A program made the translations under genes and the position numbers. Of a stretch of 64,000 nt of DNA, positions 57,650 to 64,000 are shown one piece after another; positions within the stretch are counted from its first letter, which is position 1; each line of letters starts with the position of its first letter. The notes under the pieces are model-generated. The model made no database searches. It worked only from the letters and a program-made list of their open reading frames with translations, and was not told the origin of the DNA. Source of the stretch: a bacterium (GTDB lineage Bacteria > Patescibacteriota > Minisyncoccia > Phycocordibacterales > Phycocordibacteraceae); assembly GCA_030651285.1 (NCBI GenBank), contig JAUSCN010000012.1:1-64000 (forward strand), written 5' to 3'.

Positions 57650-57720
57650 CTGAAATAGATTTAGAGACACTGCTTGGCGACTCAAAAACCAATGAGATCT
57701 TTTATAGAAAGGGGTATGCG

Positions 57721-58089
57721 ATGAGGAACTCAATCGCAACAGTTATGCTGTTTTGTTTAGTGGGCCTGATATGCAGTTGTGGCCTCTCAAAAGAGGAAAA
57801 AGAAGCAGCTGAGATTCCAGCCGAACCACAAATGACTCCCTGGGTCCCGGAAGAAACCTTTGTGACCATCCGGCCAGTCGAAAGAGTCAAGGATTCCACA
57901 AAAGGGTTCGTACCAGTTCGCCGACTGAAAACTGGTAGCGTATACTCCGCCGAGCTCGAAATATATCGAGAGGTTCCCGTCGGATCCAAAGTCACGGTAT
58001 CCAAAATGGATTGGCCGATAAGCAGCGCTCAGAGATTTGGCTCTGATGCGGCGCACCTCATTATTACGGAAGCTTTGATAGACAAGTAA
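57721..58089 (+). CDS. Small lipoprotein, SD-led cassette gene
   Basis: A 122-aa protein with a lipoprotein signal peptide (MRNSIATVMLFCLVGLICSCG), whose lipobox-like LICSC places the lipidated Cys near residue 18-20. ATG 57721 has an SD-like AAAGGGG upstream. The mature part begins with an acidic linker (KEEKEAAEIPAEPQ) and then a predicted beta-rich domain (YSAELEIYREVPVGSKVTV). No family was recognised. It is monocistronic between two minus-strand genes, with an operator-like palindrome upstream and a terminator downstream. Confidence 0.72.
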   Translation: MRNSIATVMLFCLVGLICSCGLSKEEKEAAEIPAEPQMTPWVPEETFVTIRPVERVKDSTKGFVPVRRLKTGSVYSAELEIYREVPVGSKVTVSKMDWPISSAQRFGSDAAHLIITEALIDK

Positions 58090-58101
58090 TACCTGTATAG
58101 C

Positions 58102-58129
58102 GGGCTCCTGACGGAAACGTCAGGAGCCC
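58102..58129. terminator. Intrinsic terminator
   Basis: GGGCTCCTGACG (58102-58113) pairs perfectly with CGTCAGGAGCCC (58118-58129) around GAAA, then TTTCTTTTATT. It lies between the lipoprotein gene and the convergent mreB paralogue. Confidence 0.9.
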
Positions 58130-58135
58130 TTTCTT

Positions 58136-59161
58136 TTATTGCTTCGCGATGATGCTCTTCTGATACGTGTCCAGGTGCTTCAGTGCGATGCCGGTACCGC
58201 GCGCGACGCAGAAGTAAGGGTCCGTCGCAAGTTTTGCGACCACACCCGTACGACGAAAGACGAGTTCTGGGAGCTGACGCAACTGCGAAGAACCACCAGT
58301 AAGAATGATGCCATTGTCGATGATATCTGCAGCAAGCTCGGGCGGAGTCTCTTGAAGCACTTTGCGAATCGCCTGCATCATCTCACGAAGTTCGCGTGCC
58401 ATCGCCTGCACAAGATCATTAGAAGTGAGCTCAATGGTGCGCGGAAGACCACTTACCATATCGCGCCCCTTTACTGACATCGTAAGCTCGTCATTAAGCG
58501 GTACGGCAGTGCCAATCTTTATCTTTACTTCCTCAGCAGTCTTGTCGCCGATCGAAAGATTGTGCTGTTTCTTTACATAATCGATGACGGCACGATCAAG
58601 ACGATCCCCCGCACACTTCACACTCGTCGATGCAACGATGCCGCCGAGCGAGATCACTGCTACGTCGATCGTGCCGCCGCCAATATCTACAACCATGCGC
58701 CCCATCGGCTCATGAATCGGGATGCCAGCGCCAATAGCAGCAAGGATCGGCTCTTTCACCACGTACGCATTTTTTGCCCCGGCTTTTACTGCAGCCTCGA
58801 TAACCGCACGCTTCTCTGTCGATGTGACTCCTGCAGGGACCGAAATAAGCATTGTCGGCTTGAACGGGTTTCGGCCAAGTGCTTTTCGTATGAAATACCG
58901 GAGCATTGCTTCAGTTACGCGGTAATTCGCGATCACGCCATCTTTCATGGGGCGGTACGCGACGATGTCATCCGGGGTGCGGCCGATCATCTTCTTTGCA
59001 TCTGCGCCTATGGCAAGAATCTTGTTACTTCCGCGTTTTCCATGCTCCTTGCCGACCGCAACAACCGACGGTTCATTGATCACAACCCCCTTCCCAGGCA
59101 CAAATACGAGCACATTGGTTGTCCCCAGATCAATACCGAGCTTCGGAGAAAAGAAAGACAT
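58136..59161 (-). CDS. MreB/Mbl-like actin homologue (copy 2)
   Basis: The start at ATG 59161 (MSFFSPKLGIDLGTTNVLVFV) is supported by TAGTAT 7 nt upstream, giving 341 aa. Phosphate-1 (GIDLGTTNVLVFV), phosphate-2 (RMVVDIGGGTIDVAVI) and adenosine (ILTGGSSQLRQLPE) motifs are intact. The C-terminus ends KSIIAKQ. It is a stand-alone paralogue of the operon-borne mreB (52363) and resembles Mbl. It may control a second aspect of wall growth. It is divergent from murA with 117 nt between starts. Confidence 0.93.
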   Translation of the reverse strand: MSFFSPKLGIDLGTTNVLVFVPGKGVVINEPSVVAVGKEHGKRGSNKILAIGADAKKMIGRTPDDIVAYRPMKDGVIANYRVTEAMLRYFIRKALGRNPFKPTMLISVPAGVTSTEKRAVIEAAVKAGAKNAYVVKEPILAAIGAGIPIHEPMGRMVVDIGGGTIDVAVISLGGIVASTSVKCAGDRLDRAVIDYVKKQHNLSIGDKTAEEVKIKIGTAVPLNDELTMSVKGRDMVSGLPRTIELTSNDLVQAMARELREMMQAIRKVLQETPPELAADIIDNGIILTGGSSQLRQLPELVFRRTGVVAKLATDPYFCVARGTGIALKHLDTYQKSIIAKQ

Positions 59162-59278
59162 TGTTCGCATACTACCAAATGCTCCCTGTTTTGCACCCAA
59201 TGGCACGATGAGACATCGCCCAAGAGCGCAGCGATTGGCTTTTGCAAACAGCAGTCCTTTAGGGGTAAGATACTTCGC

Positions 59279-60589
59279 ATGCCAAGTGGAATAAACTTTA
59301 AGATCGAGGGCGGGAAGAAACTGAAAGGGCGCGTTGAGACAAGTCGTTCGAAAAATGGCGCTGTGGCACTCCTGGCGGCATCACTCCTTAATAAAGGACG
59401 CACCACGCTCGAGCACATGCCGAAGATCGAGGAGGTCAACCGCCTCATCGAAGTACTGCGCTCGATCGGCGTCTCGGTCGAGTGGCAGGGATCAAGCGTC
59501 GTGATTCAGCTGCCGAAGAAAATCTCTTTGAAAACTATCGACCGTACCGCAGCGACTCGGACCCGCAGCATCCTGATGTTCATTGGCCCCCTGCTCCACG
59601 TATTTAAGAAATTCGATTTGCCACAGTCAGGCGGCTGCACGCTTGGGCTCCGCTCCGCACGCCCGCACCTGATGGCGCTCGAGAAGTTCGGTGTCGATAT
59701 TGAGGCCCGCTCCGAATCTTTCACCGTCACTTGCGAGAAGCCCGTCCCCGCCGACGTCATCCTCTACGAGTCGAGCGACACAGCGACCATTAACGCACTG
59801 TACGCAGCCGCACGCACAGATGGTGTAAGCACTATCAGATACGCATCTGCGAACTACCAGGTGCAGGAAGTCTGCGGATTCTTGCAGGCACTTGGCGTCT
59901 CAATTGAAGGAATCGGGTCAACATCGCTCACGATTCACGGCGTAACCGATATCAATCGTGATATTTCCTACAGCATCGCCGAAGACCCGACCGATGCGAT
60001 GTTCTTCATAGCGACCGCAGTAGTGACAACCTCTGCAATCACGATCGCTGGCGCACCTATCGAGTTCCTCGAAGTCGAGCTTCTTCTGCTCGAAAAGATG
60101 GGCCTCAAATTCTCCCTTTCAAATCCTCGCCTATCTGACAACGGCATCACAAAGCTTGTCGATATATCGATCAAGCCCTCAAAACTGGTAGCATTCCCTG
60201 AAAAGATTCACGCACGCCCGTACCCTGGTCTTAACATCGACAACCTTCCCTTCTTCGCAGTCATTGCGACACAAGCAGAAGGCATCACACTCATTCATGA
60301 CTGGGTCTACGAGAAGCGCGCCATCTACTACACCGAGCTCGATCGTCTTGGCGCATCCACCACTCTTCACGACCCGCATCGCATTTCAATCAAAGGCGTT
60401 TCAAGACTGAAGCCAGCTGAAGTCATATGTCCGCCAGCACTTCGCCCTGCGACCATCATTCTTGTAGCGATGCTCGCAGCAAAGGGTCACTCACTGCTTC
60501 GCAACGTGTACAGCATCAATCGTGGATACGAAGATATCGTAGCTCGCCTACAGAAACTCGGCGCTTCGATCGAAGCACACACTGACTAA
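59279..60589 (+). CDS. murA: UDP-N-acetylglucosamine 1-carboxyvinyltransferase
   Basis: MurA transfers enolpyruvate from PEP to UDP-GlcNAc, the first committed step of peptidoglycan synthesis. The track ORF runs back through mreB; ATG 59279 (MPSGINFKIEGGKKLKGRVE) is supported by TAAGAT upstream and gives 436 aa. SKNGAVALLAASLL corresponds to the SKNA motif. The catalytic Cys is C120 in QSGGCTLGLRSARPH, whose loop has two extra residues relative to GGCxIGARPVD. The C-domain ends with RGYEDIVARLQKLGASIE. It probably starts an operon with the 60594 gene. Confidence 0.93.
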   Translation: MPSGINFKIEGGKKLKGRVETSRSKNGAVALLAASLLNKGRTTLEHMPKIEEVNRLIEVLRSIGVSVEWQGSSVVIQLPKKISLKTIDRTAATRTRSILMFIGPLLHVFKKFDLPQSGGCTLGLRSARPHLMALEKFGVDIEARSESFTVTCEKPVPADVILYESSDTATINALYAAARTDGVSTIRYASANYQVQEVCGFLQALGVSIEGIGSTSLTIHGVTDINRDISYSIAEDPTDAMFFIATAVVTTSAITIAGAPIEFLEVELLLLEKMGLKFSLSNPRLSDNGITKLVDISIKPSKLVAFPEKIHARPYPGLNIDNLPFFAVIATQAEGITLIHDWVYEKRAIYYTELDRLGASTTLHDPHRISIKGVSRLKPAEVICPPALRPATIILVAMLAAKGHSLLRNVYSINRGYEDIVARLQKLGASIEAHTD

Positions 60590-60593
60590 TTCA

Positions 60594-60887
60594 ATGAAAT
60601 CAATCAAAGACATTCTTCCCGATATTCAGAAAAAGGCAGCAGAAGCGCCAAAGGGAAAGAAGCGTCAGACCGAGCGTGGAGAACTCATGCGCTTCTTCCT
60701 GCGCCACCTTAATCACGCCCGCACACACGACGGCCTCGCACCCATGACCATGGCACACCTCGGTGTCGTGCTTGAACAAATTCCAACCGCAGACCTCTAC
60801 TACCTGAAGAGCGTATGCAGTCAAGCAAAGAATTTCAGCAAGAAATTCTGGTGGGAACTAGACCCCACGAAGCACCCGTCTCCTTGA
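60594..60887 (+). CDS. Small conserved hypothetical protein
   Basis: A 97-aa basic, soluble protein starting 4 nt after the murA stop, so it is probably cotranscribed. A Lys-rich helical N-terminus (IKDILPDIQKKAAEAPKGKKRQTERGELMRFF) is followed by HARTHDGLAPMTMAHLGVVLEQIPTADLYYLKSVC and a Trp-containing end (FSKKFWWELDPTKH). The pattern suggests a nucleic-acid or protein-binding helical protein. I do not recognise a family. def-fmt follows 21 nt later with its own TATAGT box. Confidence 0.75.
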   Translation: MKSIKDILPDIQKKAAEAPKGKKRQTERGELMRFFLRHLNHARTHDGLAPMTMAHLGVVLEQIPTADLYYLKSVCSQAKNFSKKFWWELDPTKHPSP

Positions 60888-60908
60888 TTTTTTGCTATAG
60901 TTCGCCGC

Positions 60909-62255
60909 ATGAAAGAGATCGTGCAAGATGGTGCGCCCGTACTGCGTAAAGTCGCAGAACTAGTCCCCGAAGAACTCTTCGGGACGCCTGCGCTTGCGCG
61001 CATGATTAAAGATATGGAGGAGGCTCTTGATAAGGAGCTCGATGGTGTCGCGCTCGCAGCACCGCAAATCGATCTCTCATACCAAATATTTATCGTGCGC
61101 AAAGACCGCACACTCCCACCACTTCCAAAAGGAACGCAAAACACTCCCTCATCTTCGGAAACAGACATATATATCAATCCGAAAATTGTGCGAACTTCTC
61201 GCAAGCGCGCAAAAAGAGATGAGGGCTGTCTCTCCGTGCGCGGTGTCTACGGCACCACTGATAGGCACGAGCGCGTCACCATCAAAGCGCGTCGACCAGA
61301 CGGTTCCCAGGTCGAGCGCGGTGCAGGTGGCCTCATGGCACAGATATTCGAACACGAAATCGACCACCTCAATGGCATTCTTTTCATTGACCACGCTACA
61401 CAGCTCGTACAGGTTGCGCGCGGTTCAGAACGCCGCTTCGCCTACTTCGGCACACCGAAAGTCTCGAGCGACACGCTTTCCATCCTTATTGAGAACGGCT
61501 TCATTCCTGCAGTCGTCATCACCTCGCCAGATGCGCCGCGCGGCCGCGGCCTCACGCTCACGCCCTCAGAAACGAAGTCTGTAGCGCTTGAGCACGACAT
61601 TCCTGTCCTGACCCCGGAAAAACTCGATGCCGATGCAATTGCCGCAATCCACGCATACGAGTGTGACTATGCGCTCGTCGTCGCCTACGGAAAGATATTT
61701 CCCGAGACACTTATTGAATCTTTCCCGCACGGAGTCCTGAACGTGCACTATTCCCTGCTTCCGAAATACCGCGGAGCAACACCAATGGAAGCTGCGCTCC
61801 TTGCTGGCGACCCGACGACCGGCGTGACCATTCAGAAGATGGTGAAAGAGCTCGACGCAGGAGACATCATCGCCCAAAAAGAAACGAAGATAGAGTCAGA
61901 TGAAACCGCTCGCGAACTACGCCCAAGACTCATCGAGATGGGTGCTGGACTACTCGTTGCGACGCTTCCAGACTATCTGAGCGACGCCATCACCCCAGTT
62001 CCGCAAGACCACTCAAAAGCGTCGCGCTCCCGCAAGACCAAGAAAGAGGAAGGTCAACTTTCCCTTGATGCATCAGCACTCGAGAATTGGAATAAATACC
62101 GCGCATACGCTGATTCTATCGGCACGTATTTCTTCGAAAACGGAAAACGGATCAAGATAACTTCGGCGGCACTCAAGAACGGAAACTTCGTCATCGAACG
62201 AGTCATCCCCGAAGGCAAGAAAGAAATGTCGTACAGCGACTTCTCCAAAAAATAA
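60909..62255 (+). CDS. Fused peptide deformylase / methionyl-tRNA formyltransferase
   Basis: A 448-aa fusion of the two enzymes that add and remove the formyl group of initiator Met. Residues 1-170 are peptide deformylase: GVALAAPQ (46-53), EGCLSV (105-110) and HEIDH (149-153), giving the Cys and two His metal ligands. Residues about 176-445 are Fmt: FGTPKVSSDTL, HYSLLPKYRGATPMEAALLAG at about 280, and a C-terminal RNA-binding domain. A TATAGT ends 8 nt before the ATG. def and fmt are often adjacent; here no stop separates them. It ends at a shared terminator. Confidence 0.92.
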   Translation: MKEIVQDGAPVLRKVAELVPEELFGTPALARMIKDMEEALDKELDGVALAAPQIDLSYQIFIVRKDRTLPPLPKGTQNTPSSSETDIYINPKIVRTSRKRAKRDEGCLSVRGVYGTTDRHERVTIKARRPDGSQVERGAGGLMAQIFEHEIDHLNGILFIDHATQLVQVARGSERRFAYFGTPKVSSDTLSILIENGFIPAVVITSPDAPRGRGLTLTPSETKSVALEHDIPVLTPEKLDADAIAAIHAYECDYALVVAYGKIFPETLIESFPHGVLNVHYSLLPKYRGATPMEAALLAGDPTTGVTIQKMVKELDAGDIIAQKETKIESDETARELRPRLIEMGAGLLVATLPDYLSDAITPVPQDHSKASRSRKTKKEEGQLSLDASALENWNKYRAYADSIGTYFFENGKRIKITSAALKNGNFVIERVIPEGKKEMSYSDFSKK

Positions 62256-62281
62256 AGCCCGCATTGTGCGGGCTTTATTTT
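62249..62281. terminator. Bidirectional terminator
   Basis: AAAATAAAGCCCGC (62249-62262) pairs perfectly with GCGGGCTTTATTTT (62268-62281) around ATTGT. It lies between the convergent def-fmt and hibernation-factor genes. Confidence 0.92.
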
Positions 62282-62288
62282 TCAATGC

Positions 62289-62651
62289 TTAGCGTCCGAA
62301 ACGGAGGAGACTCTTCAGTGCTGCACCGCCCCGCCGGAAGAGTTTCCGTGCGCGCCCGCGCGAGCGGCGTATCTCCGCTTCAAGATCGCCGCGTACCCTA
62401 TCTGCCGCCGTCGCCGCCGTCGGCTTCACTACTTCAGCGCGATATACTTCATTATCAACCTTGATACGCGCAACAAGACGACAAGGTTCCGCTGAACGCC
62501 CTTCTGCCGGAGCATTCTCGATCTCGATTTCAAGCAATGCTGTTTCAGCCTTATCTCCGAGAAGGCGCAGCGGCGCCGATAACTTTTCCTTAAGAAGAGC
62601 TTCTGTCTCGGGAGTGAGGTTATATCTCGTCGCTCTAATGGTGATGTTCAT
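62289..62651 (-). CDS. Ribosome hibernation promoting factor (HPF/RaiA, short form)
   Basis: A 120-aa protein with the HPF N-domain: MNITIRATRYNLTPETEALLKEKLSAPLRLL, then ALLEIEIENAP and CRLVARIKVDNEVYRAEVVKPTAATAADRVRGDLEAEIR. It binds the 30S decoding region and silences ribosomes in starvation. The C-terminus (RRSRGRARKLFRRGGAALKSLLRFGR) is strongly basic and unlike the long-form dimerisation domain. It follows the DUF167 gene by 11 nt in the same direction. Confidence 0.9.
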   Translation of the reverse strand: MNITIRATRYNLTPETEALLKEKLSAPLRLLGDKAETALLEIEIENAPAEGRSAEPCRLVARIKVDNEVYRAEVVKPTAATAADRVRGDLEAEIRRSRGRARKLFRRGGAALKSLLRFGR

Positions 62652-62662
62652 GGTGAGGATTA

Positions 62663-62881
62663 TCAGCTGATAACACTGATCATTTTACCGCGAGAACGGT
62701 GCCCTGTCAGGATACGCACTTTCCCCAACGGCCTCCCGAGCCGCAGTGCGACCAGCTCACGCACCCGATCGTTTGCACGGTTCTGAGCCGCGGGCTCTTT
62801 GACTGAAATTAGAAGCATCTCCCCTTTTTCTTCGATCTTCTCCTTCTTCGCATCTGGCGTGACGAATACTTTTATATACAT
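62663..62881 (-). CDS. DUF167 (YggU-like) protein
   Basis: ATG 62881 (MYIKVFVTPDAKKEKIEE) has TATACT 7 nt upstream; the track start adds two Met. The 72-aa protein has the DUF167 pattern VKVxPxAKK, then LLISVKEPAAQNRANDRVRELVALRLGRPLGKVRILTGHRSRGKMI. The family is widespread and its function is unknown. The hibernation-factor gene follows 11 nt later, so the pair is probably an operon. Confidence 0.88.
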   Translation of the reverse strand: MYIKVFVTPDAKKEKIEEKGEMLLISVKEPAAQNRANDRVRELVALRLGRPLGKVRILTGHRSRGKMISVIS

Positions 62882-62973
62882 CATCAAAAGTATACTCTCC
62901 TCAAGCAGGCTTTGCGGCTGACGCTGTTTAGGCTAGAATGCCTAAGCGCTTTCTAGGAAGCGTACAGAACCAT

Positions 62974-63045
62974 TCCGCGGTAGCTCAATGGTAGAGCAGC
63001 GCCCTGTTAAGGCGTTGGTTGTAGGTTCGAGTCCTACCCGCGGAG
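62974..63045 (+). tRNA. tRNA-Asn (GTT), CCA not encoded, integration site
   Basis: Acceptor TCCGCGG pairs with CCGCGGA. The anticodon loop CTGTTAA gives GTT. The T-arm is GTAGG-TTCGAGT-CCTAC, and the discriminator is G. The next bases are CAG, so CCA is not fully encoded, unlike the other two tRNAs. The stop codon of the minus-strand recombinase gene lies inside its T-stem (63034-63036), which is consistent with an attachment site at the tRNA 3' end. Confidence 0.95.
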
Positions 63046-64000
63046 CAGAGTTGGACAAGCAGCGACAAAATCCTCATTTCGACTAGAAGTATCAACGATA
63101 TTTCTAGGTTCGAACCGGGGATTTTTCGCTTTTACCTCAAGTAAGCCGTCCGCAAATATTTGGAGCGGTTTCTTCAAGCAAACATTGAGTTTTTTATCGT
63201 GCAGAGTTAGGTTCTGACTGATCTCGATAAGAGCGTCTTTCTTGGCATCGAAGTCATCACTCAAGAAGACTTCCGAAAGTCCGACCGGAAACGAAAACAC
63301 CCTCGCGGCCGCGTCTTTACGCTCTCCTGCGGTATCCTTCAGTTTTTCCCTGATCTCCTCTATATCGGCCAATATGGGGGCGGAGAGCCGCATAAACTTA
63401 TCTTCCTCAATCAACCCCTTTGCGTGCATACCGACGAGCCCATCATATTCGTGTTCCTTCTTGGAAAGTTCCCGTTCCCAAGCCACCGTTACGTCCTTTG
63501 CGAGAAGCGCGTCTTTCTTCTCGAGCTCGTTGAGATAGGCTAGGCACCATTCACTTAGAGCTGGAGAGATCTCGAGGTTTTCTTGCACATAACTCGCCAT
63601 AGTCTCATTTGCTTTGCGTTCCTCGACGCTCTTCTGACGACAACCTTTCCGACCCCAGCGGGAGCAATGCAGGTAGATGTAGCGTAGGAACTTCGCCCCT
63701 TTCATCTTGCTGATGGAGAGCTCACAATTTGGGCATTCATCTCTGTTGAGGTAGGAAAACTTGTGGCGGCACTCGGGACAGATGATCTGGTGCTTTATCT
63801 CTGCGGTAACGGGGCCTCCGCAATCCACACACTTTGCCAGTCCGCTGTATGCAGAGAGATTCTTGCGAGTTTGTGGGCGCGGCCGGTCCGAGCAGCCCAT
63901 CATCGTGAGAATGCGGTAATGCTGTTCTCGAGTGATCATACGAGGAACCGCCGGATTCACCTGATACTCCTGACGTTCTCCATTCTCGTTGATGGCGTAG
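63034..64000 (-). CDS. Large serine recombinase, C-terminal part (truncated by window edge)
   Basis: The ORF is open to the window edge; upstream of the track's GTG it continues as YAINENGERQEYQVNPAVPRM, the end of the recombinase domain. A zinc ribbon follows (CVDCGG ... CPECRHKFSYLNRDECPNC), with an extra Cys pair, then a coiled coil (LNELEKKDALLAKDV) typical of large serine integrases. The catalytic resolvase domain lies beyond the window. The C-terminus (RFEPRNIVDTSSRNEDFVAACPTLLRG) reads into tRNA-Asn. This marks the border of an integrated element extending to the right. Confidence 0.88.
   Translation of the reverse strand, partial: YAINENGERQEYQVNPAVPRMITREQHYRILTMMGCSDRPRPQTRKNLSAYSGLAKCVDCGGPVTAEIKHQIICPECRHKFSYLNRDECPNCELSISKMKGAKFLRYIYLHCSRWGRKGCRQKSVEERKANETMASYVQENLEISPALSEWCLAYLNELEKKDALLAKDVTVAWERELSKKEHEYDGLVGMHAKGLIEEDKFMRLSAPILADIEEIREKLKDTAGERKDAAARVFSFPVGLSEVFLSDDFDAKKDALIEISQNLTLHDKKLNVCLKKPLQIFADGLLEVKAKNPRFEPRNIVDTSSRNEDFVAACPTLLRG

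Noticed and set aside
58562-60589. 675-aa ORF as a fusion to MurA
   Set aside because: Its N-terminal part is antisense to mreB copy 2. MurA homology and the start box begin at 59279.
1-64000. UGA recoding to glycine as in some CPR groups
   Set aside because: TGA occurs as a stop at the natural end of several core genes (scpA, mraY, mraZ) and not inside them.

Overview
The window looks like part of a Patescibacteria (Candidate Phyla Radiation) chromosome, most likely a Parcubacteria lineage. Evidence: a single-copy core gene set with very short spacers; an archaeal-type (non-discriminating) AspRS; a fused peptide deformylase/Met-tRNA formyltransferase; minimal ProRS and penicillin-binding proteins; small membrane-anchored proteins of the kind typical of Parcubacteria; and no LPS or respiratory genes. 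TGA is used as a stop (for example scpA), so the code is standard. These are inferences from protein reading, not from a database search.

Layout. 0-8 kb: a secreted-protein tail, dnaJ, tyrS, tRNA-Tyr and trpS, interleaved with single small genes that each have a promoter, a Shine-Dalgarno (SD) site and a terminator. 8-20 kb: aspS, then scpA and scpB separated by a 621-aa surface protein, then the cell-wall run (S11 peptidase, mraY, ftsW, murG, gltX, M23 peptidase). 20-31 kb: alkA-like glycosylase, LOG protein, bL27, bL9, ctpA, a CorA-like transporter, cysS, dnaB, recR and a DEAD-box helicase. 31-39 kb: an accessory zone around bL21, rmuC, yqeY and tRNA-Glu, with small membrane proteins, PPOX, HIT and HD enzymes. 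It contains repeated, diverged copies of gene 3' ends. 39-46 kb: cupredoxin, then the mraZ-rsmH-ftsL-ftsI-murF operon (minus strand), lysS and greA. 46-59 kb: ppdK, then proS-mreB-mreC-mreD-PBP2, rseP, frr, a delta-prime-like clamp-loader gene and a second mreB. 59-64 kb: murA, def-fmt, hibernation factor, DUF167, tRNA-Asn, and the 3' part of a large serine recombinase whose stop codon lies inside tRNA-Asn. This marks the edge of an integrated element that continues beyond the window.

Two styles of gene expression are visible. Most housekeeping genes have a TANNNT -10 box about 6-8 nt before the ATG and no SD, which predicts leaderless mRNAs. A second class (mostly small orphan genes, plus ppdK) has consensus-like -35/-10 promoters, a 5' leader, a strong SD and its own hairpin terminator.

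The most unusual signal is recurrent duplication of host-gene 3' ends on both sides of single-gene cassettes: rmuC (twice, perhaps three times), rseP, and two small orphan genes. In each case a diverged copy of the host gene's tail, sometimes with its terminator, lies on the far side of the inserted gene. This suggests one repeated mechanism of single-gene gain that preserves the reading frame of the target gene.
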